Of a stretch of 64,000 bases of DNA, positions 11,071 to 21,439 are shown piece by piece; position 1 is the first letter of the stretch; each line of letters starts with the position of its first letter. The notes beneath the pieces are model-generated. The model did no database searches and was not told the DNA's origin. It worked only from the letters and a program-made list of their open reading frames with translations. Origin of the DNA: Symsagittifera roscoffensis. Lineage: Eukaryota; Xenacoelomorpha; Acoela; Convolutidae. The stretch is taken from contig NC_087067.1 in assembly GCF_963678635.1 (NCBI RefSeq), positions 3,605,072 to 3,669,071 on the forward strand. Reading direction: 5' to 3'. The position numbers and the translations under genes are program-made.

Positions 11071-13967
11071 ATGACCGATCAAACGCACTGCCATATTTGC
11101 AAACGCCACCTTCGAAAATGAGTCATATTTTGCGTCATTTGCAAAGCATACACCCATGTCTCATGTAGCGGGCTACAGAGCAGCAAAATGTTTTAAAATA
11201 GGATCTCCTGCATACAATGCAACCCTGAGAACTTTGCAAAAGGTTCCAAATCCACCAACAGACCGCCAAGCACATCCCTTGTCACAAATCGAGAAGAAAC
11301 ATCAACGGCAACACACGAAACAAACGTACTGCCCAACGCAAATCAGTCTATTACATCGCCCCCAGCAATCCTAAGTCTCCTCTGACTCTTGGAAAGTTAT
11401 CGACCAAGAAATTGAGTTTAAAACAAACGACCTATAGAAAATGTCCTTAACTGGAAACCGCTCTTCATAGTTCTAAGCAAGAACAAGCCCGGTTTTTATT
11501 TCGTAGAAGTACTGAACCAGCAAATGTTGTCAATAGTAGAAGAAAAAGCAAATTTTATTGTCGCAATGAAAGCAGCAATGGTTGTCCCACATTTGCTGCG
11601 CCTCAATACTAAATCAGAGACAAACGGATCCAATTCCAAAATTCCGAGCCGCCAAATATTTTATGGAAGCAAGGCTCACTAGACGACCTTTTCAGTGAAG
11701 CGAAAGCTTTCCAAATTAGACATCCAAAACAGAAGAAGTGCAAAGTAAACGAGAAAGTTAAAAAATTCGATAAGCTGATGAGTACAGGGAAATTATCTAT
11801 CGCCATTGGCTGCCTTTCAGACAACAAAACAAAAAGAGCACTTCCCTTAAGCGAAGTCAAGGAAGGAAAATCACTCCTTACTATCCTGAAAAAAAACACT
11901 CCCAAGCCAAAACAGCGAACACTAACTATATAACTGAAATAAGTGAAGACACAATGCCATACCACTTCTCTATAATCAAACAAACAAACGCCAAGACAGT
12001 TCGGAATTCAACCCTGAAAACGCACGGAAGCCAGGGTCCCTCAGGTCTAGATGCGGGCGAATGGAAAAGAACATTATCTCATTTCAACCAGACATCCATA
12101 GACCTTTGCAAGAAAATAAACTTCATCCCCATGGTACCCTAACGGTGTAAATTCATGTCGTCTGATACCTCTGTACAAAAATCCAGCGGTCAGGCCCATT
12201 GTTTTAGGCGAGGTTCTGAGACGAATAATTGGCAAAACAATCACCCAATGTTTAAAATCATACCTTACAAATCTCGGGAAAATTTTCCAACTCTGCTTAG
12301 GCCAGAGGTGTGGAATCGAATATGCTATCCACAGATTGAGGAACGAGTTTGAGAAACTGGAAATTGACGCCATACTATTTATTGATGCAGAAAATGCCTT
12401 CAACCCGCTCAATAGAGAAATTGCTCTAAAAATGTAGAAATTCTTTGTCCGGCACTACAACATGTTCTGGTCATCTCATATATATATATATCCCTCAAAC
12501 TTATATGTCAATGACATGGTTTTGGCATCTACCGAAGGCACAGCGCAACGTGATCCCCTCAAAATGGCTATGTACGGAATTGAGATAATCCCACTGATCG
12601 AGCTCCTGCAAAAACCAAAGGTCATTAAAAAATGGTACGAAGATGACGGAAGCGCTGCAGGTGATCTTATTAGTCTCCGCGCAATACTGGCAAACAGGAT
12701 GTGCACGGAAAAGCTTTCGGCTACAATCTAAAGCCTTCCAAGTGTCAACTCGTAGCAAAAAAAACACCGTCGGGAAAGCGCCATGAAGGTATTCGAATAT
12801 TACAATTGTAGACATTTTTAGAGTCCTTGGATCGGTTATAGAAACATCATCAGCATGCAATGAATGCATGGAAAGCGAAATTGAAAAGACAACTACACTA
12901 ACAAAAAGCTTTTCAAAATAGCTAAAACATCACCATAAAATGCGTACTCCTGCTACACGAAGGGAGTTCAAAATAAATTAAGCTTTCTAGCCGGAACAGC
13001 TCCATAAGCTTTTAAGAAAATAGATGAAAAAGAGAAAAACGTAAGACAGCAGCTACTTCCTAGTTTCAACTCCTCATAAAAACTAAATCTAAATTTCGAA
13101 GATCGCAGCCTTTTTGCACTACCACTGAGAACAAGAGGATAAGACTTCCTCAGTAACTCGGACTTTTCCAGAAATTATGACTGGCCAAGATTCATTTGTG
13201 ATCCATTTGAAAACATTCATCCAGAAATATCTGAAACGGAACAAACACTGATAAATTAAAAAAAAAACAAACTGAGAGACAGAACATCACACTCTCAAAA
13301 AAGAGTAAAACTATGGAAAATTGCTCATCAGAAGAAAAGCTGTCAAAAAAACTAGCATCACAGAAAGGAGCATCGAACTGGCTAAGCGTGCTACTCTTAA
13401 AAAAGTTAACTTTTTCCCTCAACAAATCAGAGTTTAAAGATGGCTTACATCTGAGTTAGGGATAAAAACCACCAAACTCTCCATATGCATGCCCATGTGG
13501 ACAACCGTTTACACTGACCAACTCTGTAGACTGCCCCAAAGGTGTATACACTCACCTAAGACACTATGAGCCAAAATTTTGAAATAGAGCCGAAACCTCA
13601 ACCATTGGAAGGCGAAAATTTTCACAGCAAAACGACAACTACTGAGGATGACGCTCGAGTTGACATCAAGGCAAATGAACTCTGGGGAAGCCGATTCAGC
13701 CGAACCTTTTTTGATGTAAAAATTGTCAACCCCCATGCTAAAATCTGCCATAAAACTATTTCTGACGCCCAGAAAAATCATGAGAGTGTCAAAACATTAG
13801 AATACCAACAAAGAATTCTAAATGTAGAACAGAGCAACTTTGTACCACTAATTTTTGCGTGTACTGGAGGCGCAGCATACGGCTCTACAAAAACCGTCCA
13901 GAAACTAGCAGAGAAAGTAAGCAAAAAACGGAACGAATCAGGCGCCTTTGGCGACAATATACACTAA
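11071..13967 (+). pseudogene. Decayed reverse transcriptase element (zinc finger, RT, nuclease-like C terminus)
   Basis: Fragments of one polyprotein appear in order on the plus strand but in shifting frames. First is a PHD-like finger (11071-11215; CHIC, FCVIC, THVSC, CIQC). At 11750-11930 there is an LMSTGKLSIAIGCL stretch. RT-N follows near 12010 (GSQGPSGLDAGEWKR), then VLGEVLRRIIGKTI near 12210. The palm first motif FIDAENAF is near 12380, EGTAQRDPLKMAMYGIE near 12535, and WYEDDGSAAG at about 12630, in the position of the catalytic YADD. The C-terminal part (13566-13967) has FFDVKIVNPHAK and FVPLIFACTGGAA and resembles a nuclease-like tail. Numerous stops and shifts make it inactive. The motif set matches an RT family widespread in metazoan genomes; I do not name the superfamily. 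Confidence 0.7.
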
Positions 13968-13974
13968 CTTTGAA

Positions 13975-14073
13975 CGGGAGCGCGCGCCAAAAAAAAAGGA
14001 AATTTTTTGTCAAAATTTAGCAGTTTTGTGTAAATCCACCCCCCCCCTTGACAAAATCCTAGATCCGCCCCTG
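13975..14073 (-). mobile_element. Single terminus of a non-autonomous DNA transposon
   Basis: Read on the minus strand the segment begins CAGGGGCGGATCTAGGATTT and runs into a poly-G tract and GGCGCGCGC. That is a common terminal signature of hAT/CACTA-like or related non-autonomous elements. No matching second end was found nearby, so it is a solitary end or a truncated copy between the RT relic and the glycoprotein region. Confidence 0.4.
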
Positions 14074-14157
14074 TATATAGTTATATAGTTTTTTTTGTTC
14101 ATTTTTCTCAGAGAATATATAGTTTTGGTTGTCTTTTCTTGGATCACGTATAAAAAA

Positions 14158-14337
14158 ATGAACAAAAAATTTCGTCTGAGGAAGCAACTAGGTTATAGAA
14201 AATTAGAACATGTAGTCCACAGAAGTTCAAGTCGAAGCGCAGCCAGTACCTCTGAATCTGAACCTAGTGAAGCACCAAAAAAACAGAACGCTGATCGTAA
14301 GGTGATCGAAATTAACGAGCAAGGGAAACTAGGATAG
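14158..14337 (+). CDS. Charged N-terminal ORF leading into the glycoprotein ORF
   Basis: A 59-residue basic/Ser/Glu-rich ORF (MNKKFRLRKQLG...; SSSRSAASTSESEPSEAPKK) ends at TAG. The frame of the downstream 888-codon ORF is open, without ATG, from just after this point (about 14333) to its first ATG at 14453 and looks coding. This ORF may therefore be the true N terminus of the glycoprotein precursor, separated by a one-base shift, or an upstream ORF. A TTTTTCTCAG acceptor-like site lies just upstream at about 14102-14111. Confidence 0.35.
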   Translation: MNKKFRLRKQLGYRKLEHVVHRSSSRSAASTSESEPSEAPKKQNADRKVIEINEQGKLG

Positions 14338-14452
14338 CAATGGAGGACGAAACGACGAAACCAGTGCGGCTAACCTGACCCAATTTGACCCGATCGAGGA
14401 AAAAGAGAAGACGTTCATCCAACCAGAACTTCGCAAAAACGAACAAAATTCG

Positions 14453-17119
14453 ATGTTTCGGATGATGAGTCTGAGTAAGAGAGGCAGCAAGAAAAATCAT
14501 GCAAGAAAGTGGAACCTGAAGTTGTTTCTCCAACTCCTTTTTCTAGTAATCTCAAATCAAAACATAAACCCTTCCCCTCGTACAGGACCACAAGATTTAC
14601 TAGTAACACATTATGATTGTGAAGAAAATGAACAAAAAACACTACATAAATATGCAATAAATCAAGTATCACAATGTGAAACAGAACCACAAGCTATAGA
14701 AACCACAGATGTAATAGCAACACTCTATTCAAAAGCCCGAGCAACAACAGTTACAGGTTATAAATTCACAGCAACATTTTCCGAAAAGAAAGTACATTGT
14801 TCACAAGTCTCGAACGGAAACAAAAACCGACTTGACCATGAATCATTCTATCAAAGTAATATAGAACGTCTTTTACATCTCAATCCCGACGATTGTAAAA
14901 ATGAATTACTTAGACTAAACATCACACAAAATAAAAACTCCCAAAGAAAGTTAGTTAATTTTCAAGTTTTTCCAGACTCTGTACATCAATCACAACTTGA
15001 AAGACACCAAGGACATATAAAACTAGACGAAAAATACCCGTATAACGGCGCACACGGACGATTAACCTATGACCTACACGATAAACATTGGATACCACAC
15101 ATTGGTATAAATGACCCATCAAACTGCAAAGCAGACACAAAAAATAAAGGATACCAAGAAATAATGTTTTTTGATTGGAAAATACAACTCGAAAAAATAC
15201 AACTAACACGAGATTTATCAGATAATACAATGATCTATCAAGGAATCCGATTACCTTGTAAAAATGATCAAGGTTATTGCGACCCTACAACGAGAACACA
15301 AGCAACAATTGTTTGGTTCCCCGAAGATACATGTACAACATTTCAAGTAGCAAAAATACACGCTCGAATGATAAAATTTCACGAAAAATACTTTATACAA
15401 TCAATTCCATATGAACAAGTCCATCCATCACGAAAACTAAGTTCTAATTTTAGAAACATAGACAATATAGAAAACAAATTGACACGTTTTCAAATATATC
15501 AAGAAACAGAACTTGCATGTAAATACAGGAATCCACTTCACAGAACACAATACTCTGAAATATTAGTTGAATACGAAAAAGGATTCGACATGACCACTGG
15601 AAAAGTAAAAATCGACCCATATGCCACAGGTCATCCTCTAAACGAAGGAACATCCTATATACCAGTTAATTTTGAAAAAAGCAACGGACAACCTGGTGGA
15701 CATCTAAAACCCCATGACACCAGAAGCACACGCTTACAAGAATTATCACTAATGAATACTACATATTTCGGTAATATCCACTATGATATTCATTTAGATA
15801 TGAAACTAGATTATACAATTAGCCGAATTTTTCAAGAAATGTCACTCTCCGAATTAGAAACACTACACCACCTATGCGAATTAGAACGAACACAAATATT
15901 ACAATCACTTGCACTAGCAGTATTAAAAATACCCTATGCAGGATACTTATTATCTGGAAATAGATCAAATTTTTTAGACTATGAAGGAAACATCTTATGG
16001 TTTTATACTTGTACTAAAAAAGTATCACCACTATACGTTTTTGAAGATAAACGATGTTATAAAAGAATCCCTATCTTTTATAAGAATAAAGTACATTTCG
16101 TGGATACACTTTCACGAAGAACCTATTTCTGGGATACCGCAGTCCCATGTGGATCAGAAAACAGCCACAATGTAGTACAACTAAACCCTGATGAAAATAA
16201 ATATTATCTTCTCACTCCATATCCCACATTAATGCAATCACTCAAAAAATTTTCACCAGAAAGCATTCGCGCTATTGCTCGAAACCCAAATATAGACTTA
16301 CAATCAATAGGAATATATTCAAAATCAGATATTCAACATCACATTAGAACACAACAATTCCAAGAATTATTAACACAAATGGACACTATACAAAGACAAT
16401 CAATAGACCAAAATTTACGCAAACTTGCAGAAACCGCAGGATTTGCCGATATCTACACGCAAGACTATAGCGGATATTTTAAAGACATTAAAGATTATAT
16501 ATATCTAAACGGTGAAAAATACCGTCCCCAAGATATATCACCAATTAACATTTTTAGCTTTGTTACACTCAAAAATGAGATCCTCGATTTTCTAGGATGG
16601 CCCTACTACATCTTAGAAAAATTGACTATTTTATACGCAATGTTTAACTTTATTGGATTTCTTTTCTCACTTTTAAAAGGAATCTACAACACATGTGCTA
16701 TACACACACAGGTCAATCGACAAGCAAGTGTAGCACGTATACTCTTTGCAGGATTCTTTGGAATCTTTTCTACATCTATAAACAAAATTCTTTTAGACGC
16801 ACAAATAAAGGAATATAACACAAAAATAACAACACGACAAAATACATACGACGAAGAACATAACAATGTAGACATAACGCCAACGGCACCACAATTACCA
16901 CCCCTACCAAATAACCATCCACTATCCCTAGTCCCACGAAATTTTCGAAACTTAGCCATCACACATAATCCAAATTTTCGACTCACCACATCACAAAGTC
17001 CCATTCAACATATAATGACACACCAGTCACAAGATGATAATACTTATGAACAAATTATTGAACAACCCCATACCACCGCTTTTCAGTCTCAAAATAATCA
17101 TTTTTTTAGCCCACGATGA
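14453..17119 (+). CDS. Env-like class III-type viral glycoprotein (fusogen)
   Basis: An intact 888-codon ORF without introns. A hydrophobic signal-like segment (about residues 21-35) is followed by a Cys-rich ectodomain with a DYDCEE-type N-terminal Cys motif, spaced Cys pairs, a CDPTTRTQATIVWFPEDTC region and many N-glycosylation sites. A long hydrophobic segment at about 723-745 is the likely transmembrane anchor. A second hydrophobic stretch (about 761-777) and a ~110-residue cytoplasmic tail rich in Pro, Asn and Gln come after. Overall layout and Cys pattern resemble chuvirus/mononegavirus-type glycoproteins (class III fusogens), which have been captured by Bel/Pao retroelements and, as gB-like fusogens, by nematode Mavericks. 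The predicted role is cell entry or fusion. The start is uncertain because the frame is open upstream. Its stop overlaps the next start (ATGA). The assignment rests on pattern recognition only. Confidence 0.55.
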   Translation: MFRMMSLSKRGSKKNHARKWNLKLFLQLLFLVISNQNINPSPRTGPQDLLVTHYDCEENEQKTLHKYAINQVSQCETEPQAIETTDVIATLYSKARATTVTGYKFTATFSEKKVHCSQVSNGNKNRLDHESFYQSNIERLLHLNPDDCKNELLRLNITQNKNSQRKLVNFQVFPDSVHQSQLERHQGHIKLDEKYPYNGAHGRLTYDLHDKHWIPHIGINDPSNCKADTKNKGYQEIMFFDWKIQLEKIQLTRDLSDNTMIYQGIRLPCKNDQGYCDPTTRTQATIVWFPEDTCTTFQVAKIHARMIKFHEKYFIQSIPYEQVHPSRKLSSNFRNIDNIENKLTRFQIYQETELACKYRNPLHRTQYSEILVEYEKGFDMTTGKVKIDPYATGHPLNEGTSYIPVNFEKSNGQPGGHLKPHDTRSTRLQELSLMNTTYFGNIHYDIHLDMKLDYTISRIFQEMSLSELETLHHLCELERTQILQSLALAVLKIPYAGYLLSGNRSNFLDYEGNILWFYTCTKKVSPLYVFEDKRCYKRIPIFYKNKVHFVDTLSRRTYFWDTAVPCGSENSHNVVQLNPDENKYYLLTPYPTLMQSLKKFSPESIRAIARNPNIDLQSIGIYSKSDIQHHIRTQQFQELLTQMDTIQRQSIDQNLRKLAETAGFADIYTQDYSGYFKDIKDYIYLNGEKYRPQDISPINIFSFVTLKNEILDFLGWPYYILEKLTILYAMFNFIGFLFSLLKGIYNTCAIHTQVNRQASVARILFAGFFGIFSTSINKILLDAQIKEYNTKITTRQNTYDEEHNNVDITPTAPQLPPLPNNHPLSLVPRNFRNLAITHNPNFRLTTSQSPIQHIMTHQSQDDNTYEQIIEQPHTTAFQSQNNHFFSPR

Positions 17120-18921
17120 GCCGCCAACTTGGATCACTACACCGATCAAATTCCCACCCAACCAATCTTACCTCTCCAATCCCAATAATACCACTTTTTG
17201 CTTTTCCGCCACCCGATTTTCCATCTAGTAATGTAACATCAGGCATGAATTCCGACACTAATTCACACATCTCAGTTTTATATTCCATCTCACAACTCAA
17301 TAACCCGAATATTGAAACCCCCGATGAATTTGCCGACTCAGAACCATCCCCATCCAATAATTTTCATAACTCTTCTAATTTTTCTCAACCCCCTTTTCAA
17401 CCCATATTATCCAATAACCCTGACCCAATCACCCCCACACCCTCTTATGCTTCCCAAGTTACCCCAACCTACTCCTCATACCATTCTGACCAATCATCTC
17501 ATTCTCCAGACACCCCCCGAATCTCCCCAGAGCTAGATAATTTTATTACCCTTCAACAACAACCCTACCACCTTAATACCCCAACCATAAACCAAATCTC
17601 CTCCACAATAAATTCATCCAACCCCCCTACCCCTACACCCTCTTCAAATTATACTGAATCATTAGCACCATCATCCACATCAACTGAATCTTCACTCAAC
17701 ACTAATAGAGCTTACCGCACTTTTAAAAGAAAGTTCCCCAACCATCCTTTCCCAGCAAAACCAGGAACAGCCCGTGAATACATCAACCACCCCAAGCATA
17801 CTAACACAAAAGAATTTTTAGCCATCACCTTACCCTCATTCCCACAATACACCTTAAACACCCCCCACGACACTAACGAAACACGCAACTTCGTAGATGA
17901 ATACGTTTTAATGCCCACTCTCTCTTGGACCTCATATTATCATTTTACTAACCCTCTTTGCTTACCTTTATCTAACACTCACATCGATATAGAGCGAAAT
18001 ACGGACATGCTATATCGACTCACTACACCACTAATCGCTAGACAATTTACTTACGTAGGATATAAAAAATCACTAAAAACACACACTGCACCTAGAGCTA
18101 ACGAATATACACTCGAATACTATGATCACAACATCATCAGAGCTAACCAAGATCAATTCTTAGACGACGATCGCTTCGCTAATCCACAAATTACCGAGAA
18201 ATTTTTCATCAAGACACCATATATATTCACACTAAACATCTTCGACCGAAAGTTTGATCACATTATTTCAGAAGCACTAACAGACACACAAGCATACGAA
18301 AGTTTCAAAGAACGCTTCCAAATATTTTCACTAACCTTTCATTTCCTTGCACCACACGAAAGAGATTTACACTGCTCACACGATATTATGTTGCGCACTA
18401 AACAAACCCACACATATAGTTATTACCGCTTCATCCAAAATCACTTTGACCTACACACACCCTCTAGACAACCACACCATCGTTTTCAATTCATTAATTC
18501 CAAATACACTTCACCATTTTTCCTAAATTTCACATACTGTATTAAAGATACTAACCTTCATGGTATTCTTCGTAATTATGACCCCATAACCCAAATGTAC
18601 ATCTTCTGTCCCATCACCAAGACCTTCAACGCCGAAGAATCCCGACCCTTCCTTCTCCCGCACGAGTTTGTACAACCCATAGAAATCCCAATTTTAGAAT
18701 TCATCCACAACACTAAATTTAATCACAAATTATATAACTTAATCCAAAACACACCTTATGAGTTTGCAGTTGGCACTGAAGAACTAACCACTATTAAGGC
18801 ACTTCAATTGCTTTGGCCACTGCTTCAGACTAAAAATATCATCCGCATCTTAGCTAAACTACTAACAACTTCAGAACTAATTCACGACATCTTCCCCGAC
18901 GGTTTTTTCCCCGACGACTAA
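17116..18921 (+). CDS. Unknown protein paired with the glycoprotein gene
   Basis: An intact 601-codon ORF that starts inside the stop of the preceding ORF (ATGA, 17116-17119). Its frame is closed by TAG 6 bases before the ATG, so it must initiate there. Residues 1-200 are low complexity, rich in Pro, Ser, Asn and Thr. Residues 200-601 appear folded, rich in Phe, Tyr, His and Ile (for example YRLTTPLIARQFTYVGYKK), ending in an acidic FPDGFFPDD tail. There is no signal peptide or transmembrane segment. The sense strand is strikingly poor in G. A consensus splice donor (CAG|GTAAGT) follows the stop at once. No family recognised; a structural, nucleoprotein or matrix-like partner of the glycoprotein is possible but speculative. 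Confidence 0.6.
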   Translation: MSRQLGSLHRSNSHPTNLTSPIPIIPLFAFPPPDFPSSNVTSGMNSDTNSHISVLYSISQLNNPNIETPDEFADSEPSPSNNFHNSSNFSQPPFQPILSNNPDPITPTPSYASQVTPTYSSYHSDQSSHSPDTPRISPELDNFITLQQQPYHLNTPTINQISSTINSSNPPTPTPSSNYTESLAPSSTSTESSLNTNRAYRTFKRKFPNHPFPAKPGTAREYINHPKHTNTKEFLAITLPSFPQYTLNTPHDTNETRNFVDEYVLMPTLSWTSYYHFTNPLCLPLSNTHIDIERNTDMLYRLTTPLIARQFTYVGYKKSLKTHTAPRANEYTLEYYDHNIIRANQDQFLDDDRFANPQITEKFFIKTPYIFTLNIFDRKFDHIISEALTDTQAYESFKERFQIFSLTFHFLAPHERDLHCSHDIMLRTKQTHTYSYYRFIQNHFDLHTPSRQPHHRFQFINSKYTSPFFLNFTYCIKDTNLHGILRNYDPITQMYIFCPITKTFNAEESRPFLLPHEFVQPIEIPILEFIHNTKFNHKLYNLIQNTPYEFAVGTEELTTIKALQLLWPLLQTKNIIRILAKLLTTSELIHDIFPDGFFPDD

Positions 18922-18924
18922 CAG

Positions 18925-19002
18925 GTAAGTATGAATTAAATGAATATTACTAACTAATTAAAATATTAAAAACTCACCATTCTTTATCCATGTTTTCTTT
19001 AG
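18925..19002 (+). other. Predicted 3'UTR intron
   Basis: CAG|GTAAGT begins 4 bases after the stop of the 601-codon ORF, and TTTTCTTTAG closes a 78-base AT-rich intron. Both sites fit short metazoan introns. Confidence 0.5.
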
Positions 19003-19130
19003 ATTTTTAGCCTTCATCCGACAATCACCTACAAAAACCACAAAAGACAAATAAAAATCGCAAATTTCATCAAACAGATTTCAAAAATTCTATTAATCTA
19101 TTACACTTATAAATTTATAAAATTAATACC

Positions 19131-19275
19131 AATGCAGTAAATTTATTTCTAAAATTTTCCCCACAAGCAGTAAATTTAATTATGATGAAAATTTGTAACT
19201 TAAAATTCCCCCATAACTAGCAGTAAATTTCCAAATTCTATGCAGTAAATTAATAAAATGCAATTGCAGTACTAA
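19131..19275 (+). repeat. Dispersed GCAGTAAATTTA repeats
   Basis: The 10-12 base motif occurs at about 19133, 19167, 19211, 19241 and, partly, 19265, at 25-45 base spacing within AT-rich DNA downstream of the two-ORF unit. Confidence 0.6.
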
Positions 19276-20537
19276 CCTTTTGATATTTTCATTCATTCGC
19301 ACAGAAATTCTATCCACACTCGCACAGCTCGCCCACGAAGAATTGTTTAAAATAATGAATTTCAGTTTCAAGTTTTCACACTCAACAACTCTAACATATA
19401 ATAACATGTTTCAAACTTTCCTTTAACCCGGTTGGAAAGGAATCATATACTAAACAAAACTAACCAACGCAGCTTACTAAATACCACAAATCATAGAATA
19501 ACAGCATGACTAAGAAAAGGAAACCAACGGTACCCAAACCGGATTAACCCAGTTTAAAACTGGATAATTTATTCTTTTGAAGACTATTATAAAGTCTAAG
19601 AAAGAAATAATAAAACACAAAAAAGTCAAAAGACAAACCCATACCACGAACAATTTGCTTTTTGGAAAAAGGACATAACCAACAAGACATAAGAAAAACC
19701 ACAACAAACCCAACATAAAACGTTGTCACATAACAGGACCCCTCACAAAAACCGCATGAAATCATACTCCCACTCCTGGCCTAACCCACCAGGAAGGACG
19801 TCCTGAGCATGCTCTATAGCCGGCCTAACCCACCGTGCTACATCCACGCTTTGTGACCACACCTCTATTTTTAATAAGAGCTACTCAAGTGTGAGTAACT
19901 CTTCAAAATAACCGAACTAAAACAAAAAGCTTTTGTGAAAACAACTAACTAAAATCATAACTAAAAAATATTAAACTAATAAATGTTTTATAAAATGTAA
20001 ATTACATTATGCAATACATAGATCAGAATACAACACCAAGGACGAACATCTAAAGACAAAACGACCCCACTACACTCGAGAGAGAATGACCAACCACAAT
20101 CGATATGCAACTCACAATCACAACTCAAAGGATTTAGAGTACGACTTGACTTCGCAGAAAAGGACTTCATTGAACTAGACCAATGACCACCTCGATGACC
20201 CAAGTGTACGTACAGATCCGAGTAACCAGGCATCCCCTCCACGCACAATCTCCACGCCATTCCCAAACTAGATCAGACACAAAAGAAGTTCTCCCCGAAG
20301 AACAGAAAAACCTGACATAGCCAACCATTCTGAAATCAGAATTGATTTTGTTGCAGAGACTCAGTCGTTGTCACAAGAAGAACACAACGTCTTATGTCCC
20401 TAACTCCAGCTTCCTGAAACTTCTTTAACAAAGAAGAAGCGGAAGAAAATTATGATGTTCACCAAATACCAACGTCCATCATCCATCCTTGAATTACAGA
20501 AGAACTGTTCTAAAAAACTCTGTAAAACCCGGATGGG
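19276..20537. other. Non-coding tail before the right inverted repeat
   Basis: No convincing gene. A GGCCTAACCCACC pair is seen near 19780 and 19825 and an imperfect palindrome GAGCTACTCAAG...TGAGTAACTC near 19878. Minus-strand ORFs are short and look accidental. Confidence 0.4.
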
Positions 20538-20684
20538 TGGAACCTGATCTAAACTACATTTTATGATTGGATAAATTAAATGTTTTACCAATGTAAAGTA
20601 TTTAATATTAACCAATCATGATCCATCTAACTAACAACCCACTTATTTGTAAGTGCTGAAGTTACTTGTAATTTCAGCACCAGA
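20538..20684 (-). repeat. Right inverted repeat with terminal hairpin
   Basis: Reverse complement of 1-147, from TGGAACC outward to CAGCACCAGA, including the GTGCTGAA...TTCAGCAC hairpin at the outer edge. Confidence 0.8.
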
Positions 20685-21439
20685 GAGATTTGAATTTAAC
20701 TTAGAAATTAGTTGGACTCTCCCGAGCACTTCAGCAACCGCAATAAACCAGTATACCCTAGATCTATTGAGCCTAGCAGAGACTAGTTAAACAACCTGAG
20801 ACTAGATAGTATAAGAGTAAGATTAGGATCGGTATTAGACTAAGAAGTTGCACGAATCTATCCGGCCGAAAATAAGATAGCGTGACGAGCAGACGGTGTA
20901 CCCTATCCGAAATTACTCTATGAGTTAACCAACTCGGTCCTAACTCAAAAGGGCGGCCTCGGAACGTTCCGAAACCAATACCTCAGATGTGTTCCTATTC
21001 TACGAAGTTCAATGAAGTTATAAACCAAGAGCGATGCTAGGAAACAAGAACAGTCGTTTCTGAAAAACAAGAATTCGATTATGTCTAGCAACAGTCGAAA
21101 AGAAAAAACTCGAATGCGAATCCGAAAAAAAACCTTCAAAGACAGACTTGAAAAGGATTTGGCAAAGGGGAACTGATCCCTCGAATGAGACGGATTCCCA
21201 ACGGTCATCATGTCAAGAAATCCGCTATAGTCTTCACGGATCGACAATTTCAAATACGGATTTTACTCCAAACTCGAAAGTTATTTAAGACAAAAAAGCG
21301 GAATCTACTTCACGGATGAGACGAATCTCGGTTGGAAATACAATGGGAACCTCCTCTGCATTGGACAGTCTGATAATTTCAATAAAAGCGCAATTAAATG
21401 ATGCAGCATCAATCATCAGGCTATAGGCACCGGTTAGGT
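20685..21439. other. No gene recognised
   Basis: Base composition is more balanced than before the repeat, marking a change of sequence class. A 102-codon minus ORF (20945-21253) shows no motif. Confidence 0.3.

Larger units (their letters stand above)
1..20684. mobile_element. Composite 20.7 kb region bounded by inverted repeats
   Basis: The first 147 bases recur in inverted orientation at 20538-20684 with only a few mismatches. This makes the whole stretch a candidate large DNA transposon, or a region caught between two inverted copies of a smaller element. Inside are satellites, a PIN1-like gene, a decayed reverse transcriptase and two intact long ORFs encoding a viral-type glycoprotein and an unknown protein. 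No transposase, integrase or polymerase B was recognised here, so the mobilising enzyme is unknown. The left repeat starts at base 1, so the true end may lie outside the window and a target-site duplication cannot be scored. Size and viral cargo recall Maverick/Polinton or similar giant elements, but that assignment is inference. Confidence 0.5.

Noticed and set aside
17094-17119. Run of seven T before the glycoprotein stop as a -1 frameshift site into the 601-codon ORF
   Set aside because: After a -1 slip the next codon is TAG, so the 601-codon frame cannot be reached that way.
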